Of a DNA stretch of 64,000 nucleotides, positions 11,629 through 24,593 are shown piece after piece. The translations under genes and the position numbers were made by a program. The notes beneath the pieces were generated by a model that was not told where the DNA came from, did not search any database, and saw only the letters and a list, made by a program, of their open reading frames with translations. The stretch comes from Viscum album (lineage: Eukaryota > Streptophyta > Magnoliopsida > Santalales > Viscaceae), in assembly GCA_963277665.1 (NCBI GenBank), contig OY728143.1, positions 538,380,394 to 538,444,393 of the forward strand. The letters are read 5' to 3'. Every line of letters starts with the position of its first letter. Position 1 is the first letter of the stretch.

Positions 11629-14566
11629 GCCGTGATGTCCAACACATGGATGATGGAGCCGGTTCCCATGGTCGGTGATGAGAAACATTGAACCACGAAC
11701 CGAAGAATGTCGATTGCGCTGTGTCGTTGGAATCTTGTTGTGGGGATGATGAATACTAAAACATCCACAAACGCTGACTCCCTCCAATGAACATGAGGTA
11801 GGGGATATTTCATTTGTGCCTTTTTGAATTTTACTCTTCCTCGTTCATGAATTTATACGATGAATGTGGGACAAGTGACTAACAGGTTGACCCACGATTC
11901 TTTTGTCTTTGCAGGAGGTTGTTGTGGGGTATCTTGTCAGGGTGAGTTTTTTATTAATCTTCATTGATTTTTATTTTTGGTTGATTCTCTCTCCATGAGA
12001 TTCTTGGTACGTCTCTAATGTGGAGGGTGCAGGCCAAAAAAATATGGCCCAACCACTCTGAAATCATTGTCACTTCTAGTGCGTTATACACAATGGAGGA
12101 GGACGACGACTGGTGTTGAAGATCATCACCGACAGGGGTTGAGAATGGCAGTCGGAACTCTGAAAAGCCGCGAAAAATCCAGCGGTGCAAATGCGCTGCT
12201 GAAGAAGAGCTGTGACACATCGGCTGCGATGGATCAAGGGTGGTAGACAATGGCGTACCAAGGTAGGCGGCCAAAAATAGAGAAAGAGCGGCTTCCAGCG
12301 GCATCACGCCGCACGAAGGGGGCTGGCATGCTTCCGCGCTGTCTGGAAGAGAAGAACGAAGACCTTGTGTCGTGGCGACAAAAAAGGGCGGATGAATCCC
12401 TGTCGGCCGTCAGGGATTGCACGGTGCGTGATAGCGCTACCTGGAGGAGCGGCTGGACATCTAGCCAGTCGAGTGCGAACAAGTGGTCTAACCTAGAGAA
12501 CTGCAATGCGGATCGCCATACCGCGGGCCACCACACCGCGGGCCATCGCGGGCCGCCGCACCTTGGGTCGGTCCATGTTGGTGTGCCAGTTCGGATCCAG
12601 TGGGATTGGTCCGACCCAGGACATGACCTAGGTCATGCCTGGTGACCCCAACCGGGTTGGGTCGGTCAAGGCTGTTTAGGTCTGGGTCGGTTCGACCATG
12701 TCGGACTAGAACTAGACCAACTTCCACCCTTTTCGCTCATTCGACCATATCGTGAGCTACATGCATCCGTTTGACGAACTGTCAGCAGCGCCCCGAACAT
12801 GGGAGTAGGATAAAACTTATGGTTTACCCCACATTAGTTTTATATAATGTTATTGTATGGTCAGGATGGATCAAACATGAATACAAACGTGCCCTTGGGA
12901 TTAAAAAGCCAATAACTTACAGACCGTGCATTTGATTGACGCACCGTCTGTTGCACTAGGACCCCTTTTACGTGGTAGTCCATTGATCTAATTATTCATG
13001 GGACTTCGTGGTAGTTTGGGTATCGACCTGTGGCTTGAGGAGAAGATTCCATCGAAATCAAGTGACCATAGTACGAGAACCCTATAGTTGGCTGTAACAT
13101 GAGAAAAGGATCATTCGTGGGATTGTACACGAGGATCCCACATGGATCTACTCTCGGAATCCTTGTGGGACTATTCTAAGTCTTTTTTGGGTATTTTTTA
13201 CTAGGATCTTTTGTGGATCTGATGATGTACTAGGATCCTCTGTGGTTCAGATGATGTACTAGGTTATTGGGTGGGTCCGATGATTTATGATCCTAAATGG
13301 GTCTTCCACTTAATAGAGTAAGATGATTCATTAGTTCAATTTGATGATCTCTACTACTGTAACTAAGTTATATCTAGTGTGAGATGAGTCCTTACCATCA
13401 TGGTGATACCTTTTTGGTATTATTCTTTGTGGTGTACCTGTGTGGTACATAAATTTGTGGTGATACCTTTGCGGTATTATTCAATGTGGTACTTAACATC
13501 TTGGAGATACTTATGTGGTTTTATTCTATGTGGAATAACTATGTGGTATGTTCCATTGTGATGATACCTTAGTGGTATTATTCAGTGTGGCGATCCTCTG
13601 TGGTACTTTCCTTCATGGTGATTCCTTTTTGTTATTCCTCTATGTGGTGTACCAGTGTGGTACTTACCTTTGTGGTGATACCTACGTGGAATTATTCTAT
13701 GTGGCGTACCTATGTGGTACATACCATCATGGTGATACCTTTGTGGTATTTTTGTGTGTGGCATAGTTGTGTGGTTCTTTTCTTCATGGCGAACCTTTGT
13801 GGTACCTTTATTCATGGTGTTACCTTTGCGATATTCTTATACATGGTGTTACCATTTTGGTACTTACCTTTTTGGAGTTACCTTTGTAGTATTATTTCCT
13901 TCATGGAACCATTGAGATTTGAGGTAATATGTTGGGTGTTGTGTTTCCTCATGAATGAGATGGGTATACGTGATAACCAAGGTATATGTATGGGAATATA
14001 ACTAAAATGGGATGACTGGTTTTTTCAATGCTTGTAGTTTACCCTTTTTGGATTTTGAGAGACCGTAGGGGGTATCAGGGTCCCTATTGAGTGACGTTAT
14101 ACTCACCCCTGTATGGGATAGGCTCGCACCTTGTTGTGTTTAGTGCAGACGATGGACAATGTTGACTGAGGACGAGAGTACCAGGGCTGGAGGAAGAATG
14201 AAGGTGGACATTATATGATTAATACCATAGAGAAGACCATTCAAGAGATATACCTACCCTTCGAGTAGGATCCTTAGCGGGAGTTCACATGAGCTGTTTC
14301 AGTTTAGCTATACCTTTCAATTTTCTTCTACTTTCTTGTTGGTCTTGTATTCTGGCCCCATTTCTTACTGTTTACAATCTTTTTAATATAAAGTTATCTT
14401 GTGTTCGCATCTTGTTGTATGCTTTGTTGTGTGTGTTTATAGGTTATAAAGGCAACTCCTTCCCGATTTTAGGGAATTCACCATTTTGTGCTTGTCACTG
14501 GACCTTGGCCTATGGAAGGCGGGCTTGGGGTAGTCATGGCATGGGCCCTGGGGATGGGTCATGACA
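11629..14566 (+). repeat. 5' LTR of element B, start missing
   Basis: It ends in GGGATGGGTCATGACA directly before a Met-tRNA-type PBS, as in element A (GGACGGGTCGTGACA). The start is missing: the first recognisable match to the 3' LTR is GATGGAGCCGGTTCC (11,650) against GATGGAACTGGTTCC (18,789), so about 1.1 kb at the 5' end is lost. It keeps a GC-richer central part (12,100-12,760) with CCGCGGG-type words like the CpG-rich part of the A LTR. Around 12,750-12,960 it has one or two diverged units of the repeat that is 166 bp long in A. The remainder is the 57-bp minisatellite and a pyrimidine-rich end. Open frames seen across it are not genes. Confidence 0.8.
13394..13870. repeat. 57-bp minisatellite in the B 5' LTR
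   Basis: Tandem repeat with GGTGATACC-type words at 13,402, 13,459, 13,503, 13,560, 13,617, 13,674, 13,731 and 13,788: period 57 bp, with one shorter unit of 44 bp. Each unit is built of two similar halves of about 28-29 bp rich in TGTGGTA. It lies where element A has its 61-bp array, but the unit sequence is different. Confidence 0.85.
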
Positions 14567-14568
14567 AA

Positions 14569-14581
14569 TTTGTATTAGAGG
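14569..14581 (+). other. Primer-binding site of element B
   Basis: TTTGTATTAGAGG begins two bases after the LTR end and differs by a few bases from the plant initiator-Met-tRNA complement TTGGTATCAGAGC. It fixes the 3' edge of the 5' LTR and the plus orientation. Confidence 0.75.
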
Positions 14582-14844
14582 ATTCGGTTCTACCATATAT
14601 CATAGGACTCTTATCTTTTCCGTGAGGAAATAGTGTTATGTGCTAGGAGTGTGGTTTTCAGTTTGGGTAATACAGTTTTGGTGTGGCGGCCGATGTATCC
14701 ATACACTAGGACCCTGAATTCTAATTTTTAACTCAGCTTGTGAAAACGCTAATTGCATGTGTTTTTAAAAATATTTTTTTTCTGTCATTGTGTTATCTCA
14801 CCAGTTATAACTTAATGACCCTATCTCACCTATTCATTATCAGG

Positions 14845-15715
14845 ATGTCACCGCGTTGACAACCAGCTAGAATTCCTGAGAGAGTACATGATGATAGCCA
14901 CCGAGTGACGAAGCTCTTGTGCAGGGCCCTATTAATATGTTGGCACCTTCAGGTGGTGTACTAGCTGCATCACCACCCATTGGGTAGAAGTTACCACCAG
15001 CCACATAGGAGGATAGTGCACGCTGACTGAGTGTGTTTCACGAGTTCCAACGATAGAGGACTCCATGGTTTCGATGCAAGATAGATTCCCATGTAGCTGA
15101 TGGCTGGCTAGAAGCGATTGCTAGAGTTTTATGCCTTCTTGAGACACAGGTAGAGAGAATGGTGATCTTAGCTACTAGTCTTTTCCAGCGGGTGGCCACG
15201 AGGATGGTATGCATAGTGATGAGGCTTCGGTACGTATACCATTGCATGAGATGGTACCATTGGGTAGTGTGCCAGCTATATCACTACATGTTGGTCAGTA
15301 ATTACAAATGATGGTACCAATATAAGACACATGTAGGGTTAGTGCCTTACACGAGTTTCAGCATCTGATACCCCTCAAGTTCTAAGGTGATCCTGACACA
15401 TAGGCTGCTGAGTAATGGCTTGAGGATATGGTTGAGAGTTCCCTAGAGCTTATACTGCATCAGCAGGATGACATGTCACTAGCTGAGTATTCATCGAGGT
15501 GTACCGACCATTCCTGGTACTCGATTAATGCAATACGATCAATGTTCAGGGATCTGACTTCCGAAGAATGTGTGATTATGGAAATCCAAGACAGCACTTT
15601 TCCTATAAATATTCCTACTTATGTTAGGGTCCTAGAGAGAACAAATGTGGTAGAATGTTTTTTGGCTGAGAAGATACAACCATTGAATGTTAGCAGTGGG
15701 AAAGATGGAAACTAG
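14845..15715 (+). pseudogene. gag: gag pseudogene of element B
   Basis: Capsid/nucleocapsid precursor of a Ty3/gypsy element, heavily mutated. It starts ATG (14,845) with M-S-P-R, then an in-frame TGA (14,857), then QPARIP, matching element A residue by residue including the TGA at codon 5. Around 15,350-15,430 it resembles the A segment ahead of ED-W-M. The longest surviving open frame (15,428-15,715) has SLAEYSSRCTDHSWYS, corresponding to MVAQYAARFTDLSRYS of A, and VLERTNVVECFLAE, corresponding to VLERALLIESFLAE. The zinc knuckle downstream is not recognisable. Several stops and frameshifts are present. The family call is firm because of the A comparison. Confidence 0.8.
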
Positions 15716-16159
15716 CATCAATCACAGAGACTTGTGCATGTAAAATGTTTTCGGAATAAGAAGTGTTAGGGAGAGATGAATATGCTTGGAATCAAACGTG
15801 TTAGTAGTCCTAGGAGAGTATCATGAGGTGGTGTAATTTTCGACATTCTACTACTAACCCCGTTTGTGAGGACCCTACTAGGCTTAGGGAGCTAGAGGAA
15901 TGGGGAAGGGAGTAGCTGAATGCAGCAAAGTAGTGTGACCCAAGGGCTCTATGAATGATTCGAGGTATGATTTGTGTTTACTACTAACTTCAATATATAT
16001 TGACAGAGGTACCAATAATTCCGTTTTTCCATGAATCGTGTTCATGACCTATAGTTTTTGGTTAAGCCATTGACTTTACCCTCAAACCTGGATATACCTT
16101 TGAGAGGATACTTGATAATACCATACACACCAATGGTGTAATCTGACCAGTGAGGCAAG

Positions 16160-16275
16160 AGTTTGGGTTTGAACCTATGGGTGGATGTATCAAGGCCTTA
16201 TGACGTTACTTTGGGTATGGACTGGACATAGATAGTTCATACTAAGAATGATTGTATTAGGAAAAATGGTTTTGT
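16160..16275 (+). pseudogene. Protease-end remnant of element B
   Basis: The translation reads SRPYDVTLGMDWT, a stop, then IVHTKNDCIRKNG. The family pattern after the aspartic-protease active site is YDVILGMDWL...H...DC..K. Only this conserved block survives and the catalytic triplet itself is not seen. Element A retains the same block as PYDVILGMD at 59,491. Confidence 0.65.
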
Positions 16276-16634
16276 ATTCTATACAACATTGGAATCATGT
16301 TTTCCTTGGTTGGAGAAAATGGAAACTTGTGCATCAAAGGATAAACTCATGCATAGGAGGGTGCATCCAATCACTCTTGAGTTTCCCAGACATAACCTCA
16401 TGGCAGTATGCGTTTTCAATTTTCAGTTCCAAATATGAGTGGCAAAGCATGGGTATTACTTTGTAAATGATGCTTCAAGGATTAGATCTCTATAGGGAGA
16501 GGGACTTCTGGTTTGGTGGGGTAAAACTATCGTTTTGGACCAGAAATTCTAGGGTAGAGACACCCATGTCAGCGATGATGATGTAGGATGAGCCTTTCCT
16601 ATGTATAGAGAAGTGTCAGCAGGGCTTTCAGAAG
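16276..16634 (+). other. Short protease-RNase H junction; RT missing
   Basis: In an autonomous Ty3/gypsy element about 1.2 kb of reverse transcriptase should lie here. Only about 360 bp separate the protease block from the RNase H block, and no RT motif is visible. The element has therefore lost RT by deletion, before or after insertion. Confidence 0.5.
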
Positions 16635-16740
16635 TTGAGACTGAGAGGATGGATGGAGTTCTTCAAGGAATATGTCATTTAGATAATCATTACTCATGGG
16701 AAGGGGAACACGATATCAGACTATCTCAGATGGTGGTTTG
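16635..16740 (+). pseudogene. RNase H C-terminal remnant of element B
   Basis: It reads LRGWMEFFKEYVI, a stop, IITHGKGNTISDYLR. This matches the end of the Ty3/gypsy RNase H domain (pattern R.W.E..KDYD..I.YHPGKAN..ADALSR). Stops and substitutions rule out function. Confidence 0.7.
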
Positions 16741-16989
16741 GTTCGCAGCTGCTGAGTGAGCCATTAGAGCAGCAAGTGACATAGCATATATCCTTCGTGG
16801 ATTGAGATGGAGAAGCATACCTCATGTCTATGGTTGTCACTCCCCCAATAATTTAGTGAATTTAGAACGCACTAAATTTGGGCATTGAATTTGTGGCTCG
16901 ACATGATTTATATCCTCAGGGATGACACCTGATGGATTTTTTAAATGTGGGGATCACATTTCCCTCTTCAGAGAATGTACCATGGTTCC

Positions 16990-17150
16990 AGTGATGCTTT
17001 AGGATGAGGTGTTGAGGGAGTTCCATACATCCTCTCTAGAGGTATATCCTTCTGTGGTGAGGATGTACCAGAACCCCCGACATGAGTAATGTGGGCTAGA
17101 GATGAAGAAATAGTGGAAGAGTTAGTATCATGATGTCTCACTTATTAGAA
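16990..17150 (+). pseudogene. Integrase zinc-binding domain remnant of element B
   Basis: It reads DEVLREFHTSSLEVYPSVVRM, then YQNPRHE, a stop, CGLEMKK. The family HHCC domain pattern is (I)L.E.H.S....HPG..KMY..L...YWW.GMK. The first His is kept and the second is replaced (HPG to YPS). Several stops follow. Confidence 0.7.
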
Positions 17151-17329
17151 AGTAAATATGCATAGAGTTGGAAGAAGTATTGTTCCGAAAGGATATAGAG
17201 TCCCATTGAGTTCTAGGAGGGGGAACATGTTTTTTTCATCTCTCAAATGGATAGGGAATACGATTATTTCGCCGATGTAGAAAGTTATCACTGAGGTTTA
17301 TCAGTCCTTTTCTGATACATCAATGGAGA

Positions 17330-17630
17330 GGCAGGGTACCATACTTCATGGATCTTCCACCACATTTCAATAGGGTGCATGAAATCTTCCACGTATTTGA
17401 GCTAAGGAGATATGTGCATGACCCATCTCACATCATATACCACGAGGATCAGGACATCGACAACGGAGCGACATTTTCAATGGTTCTAGTGGTGATTATG
17501 GATCGATAAGAAAGGGAAATTCATGGGTGGTCGATACCTTTGGTGCATGTACACTGGCAGTACGAGAACTCTATAAGAGCACATGAGAGTGGGAAGCTCA
17601 GATTCTTGCTCAGTACCATTTTTTGGTTGT
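17330..17630 (+). pseudogene. Integrase C-terminal remnant of element B
   Basis: A long recognisable stretch: LPPHFNRVHEIFHVFELRRY followed by VHDPSHIIYHEDQDI, then after a stop IPLVHVHWQYENSIRAHESGK. It matches the end of plant Ty3/gypsy integrase (LPP.L..VH.VFHVS.LR.YVPDPSHV, then IP.VKV.W....EE.TWE). The integrase catalytic core (D,D35E) is not identifiable between 17,150 and 17,330, so part of the domain is deleted. Confidence 0.75.
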
Positions 17631-17670
17631 TATTCCATTGTTTTGGCTTTCGGGGATGTAAATCCCTAAT

Positions 17671-17680
17671 GCGGGGATAA
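17671..17680 (+). other. Polypurine tract of element B
   Basis: GCGGGGATAA directly precedes the 3' LTR start. Element A has GTGGGAGTAA in the same place. It primes plus-strand synthesis in this class. Confidence 0.6.
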
Positions 17681-19536
17681 TGAAATTTCCTAAAATTTGT
17701 ATATAATTTTTTAAATTATATTCCATTATTTTGAGACATTAAAATCTGACGACTCATGATTCAGAGGCCCGAAGTGCCCAGAATGATCTGTCGAAGATTG
17801 GTTATGTTTTAATTAGCACGGGTAAGTAGTTTTCCTAAAAAATAAGAATAACTCTTAAATGGTAGCTCAGATTAAAAATATGATGGCACAGTTGCGCTCA
17901 GGATGGCAGTTATACCCTAAGAGCGACCTAATTTTAGCTGGCGTGTGCCACCTGTGAGAATACACAAAAATAGAATAATTGTAAATAAAATAATTAAATA
18001 AATTATTTTATTGTTCAAATTCATATATATCATAAACGGTAGTTCGAATTAAAAATTTTAGACATCCACTATACTCATGAGGGTATGGTTTATTTATAAA
18101 GATATAATCATTGGTCGGTGTGTTCCACAAGTGAATGTTTGCTTTTTGCAATAAAAAAATAACTAAGTGACAATTATATTATATAAAAATGAATAACATT
18201 TAAACAATAACTCATATTTTAAATCTAAGAGTACCGTTGTGTTCGTTGTGGGTGTGTTTTACTTAGGCATAGCCAATCCTCGACTGGCCTGGGTAGATGG
18301 TGACTGTTATTAATTTTTTGAACATATTTTCAGGTACGTTCAGTAAACGCGAGAGCGGAATTTTCTAACTTTTGAAACGGTGCTCAAATTAAAAATATAA
18401 GGTCATATTTTAATCTGTACTGTCGGGTTTCTCTTAAGGAAACCTTCACAATGACCACAGTAGGTTTGGATAAAAAGTTAGTTTTTAGATCTTTTAATAG
18501 AATAAATAAAATAAATTTATTATTTTATTTTTGTTCTATTCCTCCAACGGTAGAGCGGTATGGTGGGACTGATGATGTGTCAATCCAGTAATTGGCTTGA
18601 ACATTCAATTATATGTAACAACCCCATTGGGGAATTAGTAGGGTTCCTAATTAATTAACCATCATAAATATCACCATCGTTACTTAACCTCCTCCTCACT
18701 TATTTATATGGAGCTTGGGGAGAGGAATATCCATGGTTTCACAAAGTAATTTAAATATGGTAAAGGGATTTGATGCTCAACAATTAGAGGATGGAACTGG
18801 TTCCAACAGGTGGTGACTAGAAAACCTGAACCACAATCCGAAGAATGATGATCAAGCTGTTTCATTGGAAGCTTATTGTGGGGATGACGAACGCTGACAC
18901 TTCCTCAAACACAGACGCCATCAACTAAACATGAGTTAGGGGTTATTTTGATTATATATATTTTATTTTTATCTTCCTGATCATTGAATTTATATGAATA
19001 ACACTGGTAAACTGACTGATAGTTTGACCCACAATTCATTAGACTTTACGGGAGGTTGTAGCGGGGTATCTTGTAGGAGTATATTTTGATTAATATTTGT
19101 TGATTTTTCTTTTCCATTGAGTCTCTCCCCATGACCTATTGATACCACTCTAATGTGGAGGGTGCAGGCCAAATAAACATGGTCAGTGCATTCCACAATC
19201 ATTGTGATTTTCTTTGTTTTCTACGCGATGGTGGAAGATGACTACTAGTGTCGTCGACTAACACCAGGGTGGCAATGGAATGGTGGTCGAGACTCTGGCT
19301 GGCCACGATGAAGGAGCTGGAGCAACTGCACTATCAAAGAAGAGATGTGTCCAATTGGCTGCGGGGGATCAAGGGTGGTTGCCTGCCGTAGCTGACCACA
19401 TTAAGAGCAGTGGCGCACGTCCGCGTGAAGGGCGATAATGTGCATCCATGCCTCCCGATGGAGAATAACCACAGCCTTGTGCCGCATCAGCATGTAAAGG
19501 GTGGAAGGCTCGCTGTAGGCCGCTAGCGATGGCGCG
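17681..19536 (+). repeat. 3' LTR of element B, left part
   Basis: It starts TGAAATTTCCTAAAATTTG, a decayed form of the A LTR start (TGTAAAGACCCGTAAATTT). The following bases also align with A: GATTCAGAGGCCCGAAGTGCCC against GATTCCGAGGCCCGGTGTGCCC. From 18,780 onward it parallels the 5' LTR at 11,650. At 19,536 the sequence breaks into element C. The corresponding point in the 5' LTR is about 12,430. Confidence 0.8.
17830..18560. repeat. About 170-bp tandem repeat in the B 3' LTR
   Basis: The word GGTAGCTCAGATTAAAAATAT and variants recur near 17,858, 18,037, 18,204 and 18,375, spaced 179, 167 and 171 bp. Each is preceded by a diverged copy of the same flanking sequence. Element A has this unit once (near 53,550), so the expansion is specific to the B copy or subfamily. 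Confidence 0.55.
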
Positions 19537-22500
19537 TGTAACGCCCCGACCCTAGTTACCCAGAGTCAGTGAATTTTATTAATACTTTGGCATGATTACA
19601 AGGAATCAAGGTCTGAGGGACCGATCCGTTTAGTAGTCTTCGAAAATAGATTACATACATGAATGTCACATTACAGTTTATAACATAAAAAACAACATAA
19701 ATAATAATTTATTAACACCATTATTCCCTTGGATTAACCTTACATATCAATCACAATACATTTCTTGGAATCCTGGGAAAAATAAAACATAGAAAGGGGT
19801 GAGCTCAGATTCTCAGTATGGATAACAATACAGCGTAAACTTCCAAAAATAAGCACAATCATTTTAGGCAATGTATAACTAAAACGAAAGCTTTTTTAAC
19901 ATGAACATTAGAATAATATGGAAAAAATAAAATGAAAAAATTTCATTTATTTATTCACATGGATATTGTACTTTTCGAATAATCACACACAATATTAATA
20001 AACACTTTCATAATGATGGAATGCATAATTCCAGACTATCATAACCACATAGTCAAGGCCTTGTGCCAACACTATAAATAAGATTTTTTCCAGGCCTAGT
20101 GCCAAGACACTAGTTTTTCTCACGAGACCTACCGATGCATCAAGGACCAATAGAGGGCTCCACCAGTCACTTATTAAGTCAAATTCATTCCTCATATGAA
20201 CAGGTTTAAACATAACATAAACATTCGTATTAAAAATGGCATACGAAATGTCAATACATTTTCTATAAACCATGAATGGTATAAAAAAAAGACATCCAAA
20301 GTTAATAATCGTCAATACTATATGAATGTTTTGTATCATAATAAATCAACTTCAAATAAGCTTAAATTCCATCAATGGATGTTGACATAGATGAAATAAA
20401 AACTATTTGGGAGAAATATCTCTTTTTTTAATCATTTAAATACCATATAATTAAAAAATTTATTATTTACATTGAAAATATTCTTATAAGCTTTTATGGG
20501 AAGCTTTTATGAATTTATAATGTCAGAAAAGAGCTTCACCCGTGGTAAAAGTTAAAAAAACATTCTTACCATAATTTTGTCGAAAAGGTTAAAAACGACC
20601 TTGTTTAGAAAGCGACGGAAAGATTCCGTTATAAACGTCTTATAAAAAGTCAAAAAGGGAATACATGATATTAAACCATAGTGTATAAAATAGTAAGAAT
20701 AATTTTAAATACATTTTTAAGGATCATGGATGTGGATGATAAAGATGTCCCAGTAGATAATTATGTATAAACTACCTCGGATAATGAAGAGATTGTGAAA
20801 TAAACCCTTACCTTGAACATTTCCTTTGTTGAGGGTAGGTTAAAATCCTATATAATGGTGAAATAATTGTTATTAAATTATACAAGAATCATATACATAA
20901 GATGATATCATATATGATCTTTTTTCAATGCTTTGTTAATAACATCTTATTATTATCGTCGTTTCAGGTGTTAACTTAGTCGTTTTATTTTATATGTTTT
21001 GTTACATAAGCCATGTTTTTTATGGATAGGTTGTATCTTATTCATATAAATAATTAAATCAAGTCCTTAAACATTATTCTTAATCAATAAATGAGAATTA
21101 TACTTGAATGAATATGATGGGGAATTAATCTCATCGCGTTCATGGAGACAGTAGTCCGTACACACGCACGAACGCTACTTCCATTTCATTTTTCATTTTA
21201 AAAGGAATCAAAACCAAATGATACATAAGTATATTATTATTCTTTTATAATATAATATCTTATTTGTGTTACTAAGGTTCATTAACAGCATACTATATAC
21301 ATTCCACATATGGTATGAAGGAGTCATATCACTTTGATGGGGCGGTAGTCCGCATTTCCTCAAATGAAATTATCGTATATATATACAACATGAAACAAAT
21401 AATGGAATGCTAAAAAATGGAATTACAGAAGATTATATATAAAATTAATATCATTAATATAATTTTTAATTATAGGGCCATCATAATGTCCACCATGAGA
21501 GGTGGTAGGAGATAATTGAACACTCATCGTTTTGTGAGGCGTTTGGTTGTCATCCACAGAAACATTATGATCTTCACCCATTAGATGGAGGTGTGTGTAA
21601 TTTTAATTTTAATACATCTCATAACAATAACCTAGTATATTGGGTATTTTTTTGTTGTTACAAAAGAAAATAATGAGATGATTTTAGGGGTTGGATAAGT
21701 AAAATAAAAGAAAAGAATCTAAGAGAAATCGTTGCCTTCAATTTGTGTAACTCCATTTGGTATGAACCAAAAATTACTCTTGAAGTGCCTTCTACCTATG
21801 TTAATGTTATAGGAGGAGGTGATAGATGTAGGGAGATTTTTTGGGGAGAGTTTGGACAATCCAAAAGTCTTGAGAGTTGTAAGGAATTTGATAGAAGTGG
21901 TGTCCATTTATAAGGGGGAGGAGGGGCTTTTTAGGAAATACATAAAGTATTATTTTATAATAAATTCATAATTGGTGTATTATGACTCCAAAGTGGATTA
22001 TTCAAATTATATGGTGGGTATAGGTAGAAATAAACTCAGGAAATAGATTTTAGGCAGGTTTCAGCCACTTTATTATCCTTATCTTTTTTTAACTCTTAGT
22101 TTATTAGTTTCACACTTACCATGTCATTTTGTATTTTTATATTATATGGTTAATAAACATACTATATACTTCCCAGAGAACCAAAAGTGGTTCATTTATG
22201 GCATAACTATCATCATATTAGTCTTTTGGCCAAACCTTATGTTTTTAGGAATATATATCAATTAATAATATAATATTTTTTTAAAAACTCTTTTATGCCA
22301 ATTATGAAACTATTTAATAATTGATTTTTGTTAAAGTATTAATAACATTATTAATTAGAAATAAATTCATTTAATCAATCCTAGCATGTCATGTTAACCA
22401 ATAAAATTCGTGTAATTCATTAAAAGTGTCATATTATATTTATTTACCTATTTATAATATCAATTATTTTAATATTTCACTAACCAGGTAATTACTGTAT

Positions 22501-23987
22501 CATCATTGTGTCATAAATAAATTAACTTATATAATGTCTAAAAATTATAAATAAAATACCATTATGTAGGAAATATTTTTAGATTTATAATGAATATTTA
22601 TAATTGAATTTATATTATGTATAACCCTATATTTAAAATGATTTAGTTATTAAACATTGATATAACTCTTTTAAATCTTCTTTGAATTAAATAATAATAA
22701 ATTTTGTAATCGAATTCATGTGGACCAAAAAGGTTCATATTTTATTCCTAAGGTTTTTTGGTCTAATTATACTTTGCCAATATAATTAGGACATGTGTTA
22801 GGTTAATAATAATATCATTTTTACCATTAGTTACCCTAATTACTTTTTACAGTGGTAAATAAAAGTAAAAAGTTACTATTCACCATAAATTATTTTTTTT
22901 CTTACTGAACCAAATTTTACTCCTTGATATTAACCATGTCACTTAGAGTTTTTAAATTCCACTCACAGAAGAAGTAAAATTATGTTTTATGTGAATTTGT
23001 AAATTTTCCTAGGAGGTGGGTAAAAGATGGTGAAAAGTTCAATAAAATTCTTATATATATAAAATTATTATAAACTAACTCCAATGAATTAAATTGATCT
23101 TATATAGGTATTATGTATATATTTTGACATAAAATAAATTTAAATAAAATAAATAATTATATAAATAAAAATTCGGTTTTAAACTATAACTATGTGTTTT
23201 TCACTATTCATCAAAAATTAAATGTTTTCAGAAAAATATCAAAAATTTACCCTAAGATAATTTTGATATTCTGAATTCAATAATAATGTCTATTTTTCAA
23301 ATTATAAATATAGAAATTCCTTTTATTAAATTAAAATTATTTCCCACTGTCAAAACAAAAAGGCGTATTTTTAAGAAATAATAACTACCAAAAGTTTGAC
23401 ACTTGTTTGTGTCCAATTTCAAAGATAAATTACATACAATTACCATAATTAGATTAAATGGTAAATGATATAATATATATATAAACTTCCAAACCATTAA
23501 AATGTGTAATTTGACAATATAAATTATTTTGATTTAAAAAGTTGTTTGAAGATAAAATATAGTATTTTTCACTATTCACCCAAATATGAAATTTACCAGA
23601 ATAACAACAAATATTTATTGAAACTAAATTTTTATGCATAAATTCAAAAGAAGAAGTTTATTTTTTTCATATTTAATATATAAAAGTTTCAAATACCTGA
23701 TTTAAAAAGGCTTCTCCATTAAAAGGTGGTAAAATTGTAATTTTTTAAAAATACTTCTTTTATCTAGAAAAATGTATTTTTTCTTAAATTATGTCTAAGA
23801 ACTCATAATATGGATTCTATAATTATATGGATTATATAATGTTCAAAATTTAGTTATTACTATTGATATCCTCTTTTGAATGGATAGTTTGGTAAATCCT
23901 GGTGTGATAGAACTCGGTGTTGGGTGTAGTGAATGTTATTGAATTACATTGAAGAAATAATGCACAATGATATATTGGGGCGTCACA
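19537..23987 (-). repeat. 3' LTR of element C, full length
   Basis: The plus-strand left edge is TGTAACGCCCCGACC and the right edge is GGGGCGTCACA. The left 2.3 kb aligns with 26,306-28,600, e.g. CATGGAGACAGTAGTCCGTAC at 21,141 against the similar phrase at 27,908, and ATTCCCTTGGATTAACC at 19,722 against 26,490. The remaining 2.1 kb (21,840-23,987) has no partner because the other LTR is truncated. It carries two spaced copies (197 bp apart) of a GTAGTCCG motif that is also found in the D block. Nothing coding was recognised. Confidence 0.8.
21906..21912 (-). promoter_or_regulatory. Probable TATA box of the C LTR
   Basis: The minus strand reads CCCCCTTATAAATGGACACC, a standard plant TATA context after a C-rich stretch. 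It lies about 2.1 kb inside the LTR from its 5' end. The truncated 5' LTR lacks this region. Confidence 0.45.
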
Positions 23988-24001
23988 TTCTCCCTTCCTT
24001 C
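23988..24001 (-). other. Polypurine tract of element C
   Basis: The plus strand TTCTCCCTTCCTTC (minus GAAGGAAGGGAGAA) abuts the LTR edge CGTCACA. This is the usual pattern for this class and fixes the orientation and LTR end. Confidence 0.8.
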
Positions 24002-24445
24002 AATAAATTACATCCTCGCAATTTGAAACTATTCTTCAAAAATAAAAGTCTGAAAATTGAAAATAGCTTTGTTGGAAAACCCACATCGCAAATTTGGTTA
24101 ACAAAATTTAGTATTAATAAGAGGAAAAGGGTAATGAAAAAGTCACCACCAAATTATTATTTCGGATAGGAGAACATTGGTGGAAATTATAAACACATAA
24201 TTAAGGGGAAAACATAAATATTTATATATACTGATTGATGTGATCAATAACAAATAAGTGTAAAATTAAAGGCCTCAAAGCCATCAATCTATGATGACTT
24301 AAAATATCATTGGTCCAACGAAACATAAGGTATCTTGATAACACATTTTTGGTTTTATGATACCTTCCCAAAAGTTTAAGGATTAATTCTTTTATAGGAT
24401 GCGAAAATGTATACATGTAAATTAGAGATACATCCTTTAACAAAT
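24002..24445 (-). pseudogene. Probable integrase-end/3' UTR remnant of element C
   Basis: The position just upstream of the polypurine tract on the minus strand is where the end of pol should lie. The minus strand keeps ...FKLRGCNLLKEGRM, like the common ending of plant gypsy polyproteins (F.RG.N..KEGRM). The frame further upstream is broken and I could not align it with confidence. Confidence 0.4.
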
Positions 24446-24593
24446 TTTCACCACAAACTAATCTTTCACTCTAAAAGATAATAGAACTTAAAAATAATAT
24501 TATATTTATCCTATTCGTAAAATATTCAAAAAATGAATTTATAATTCATCTACAATAATTTTTTAAAAAATACTACATTATTCAATCCAGGAC

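Noticed and set aside
13548..14001. Open frames in the B LTR with hydrophobic FVVIPLWYS-like repeats
   Set aside because: Produced by the 57-bp repeat. The same applies to 28,897-29,253 in the other LTR.
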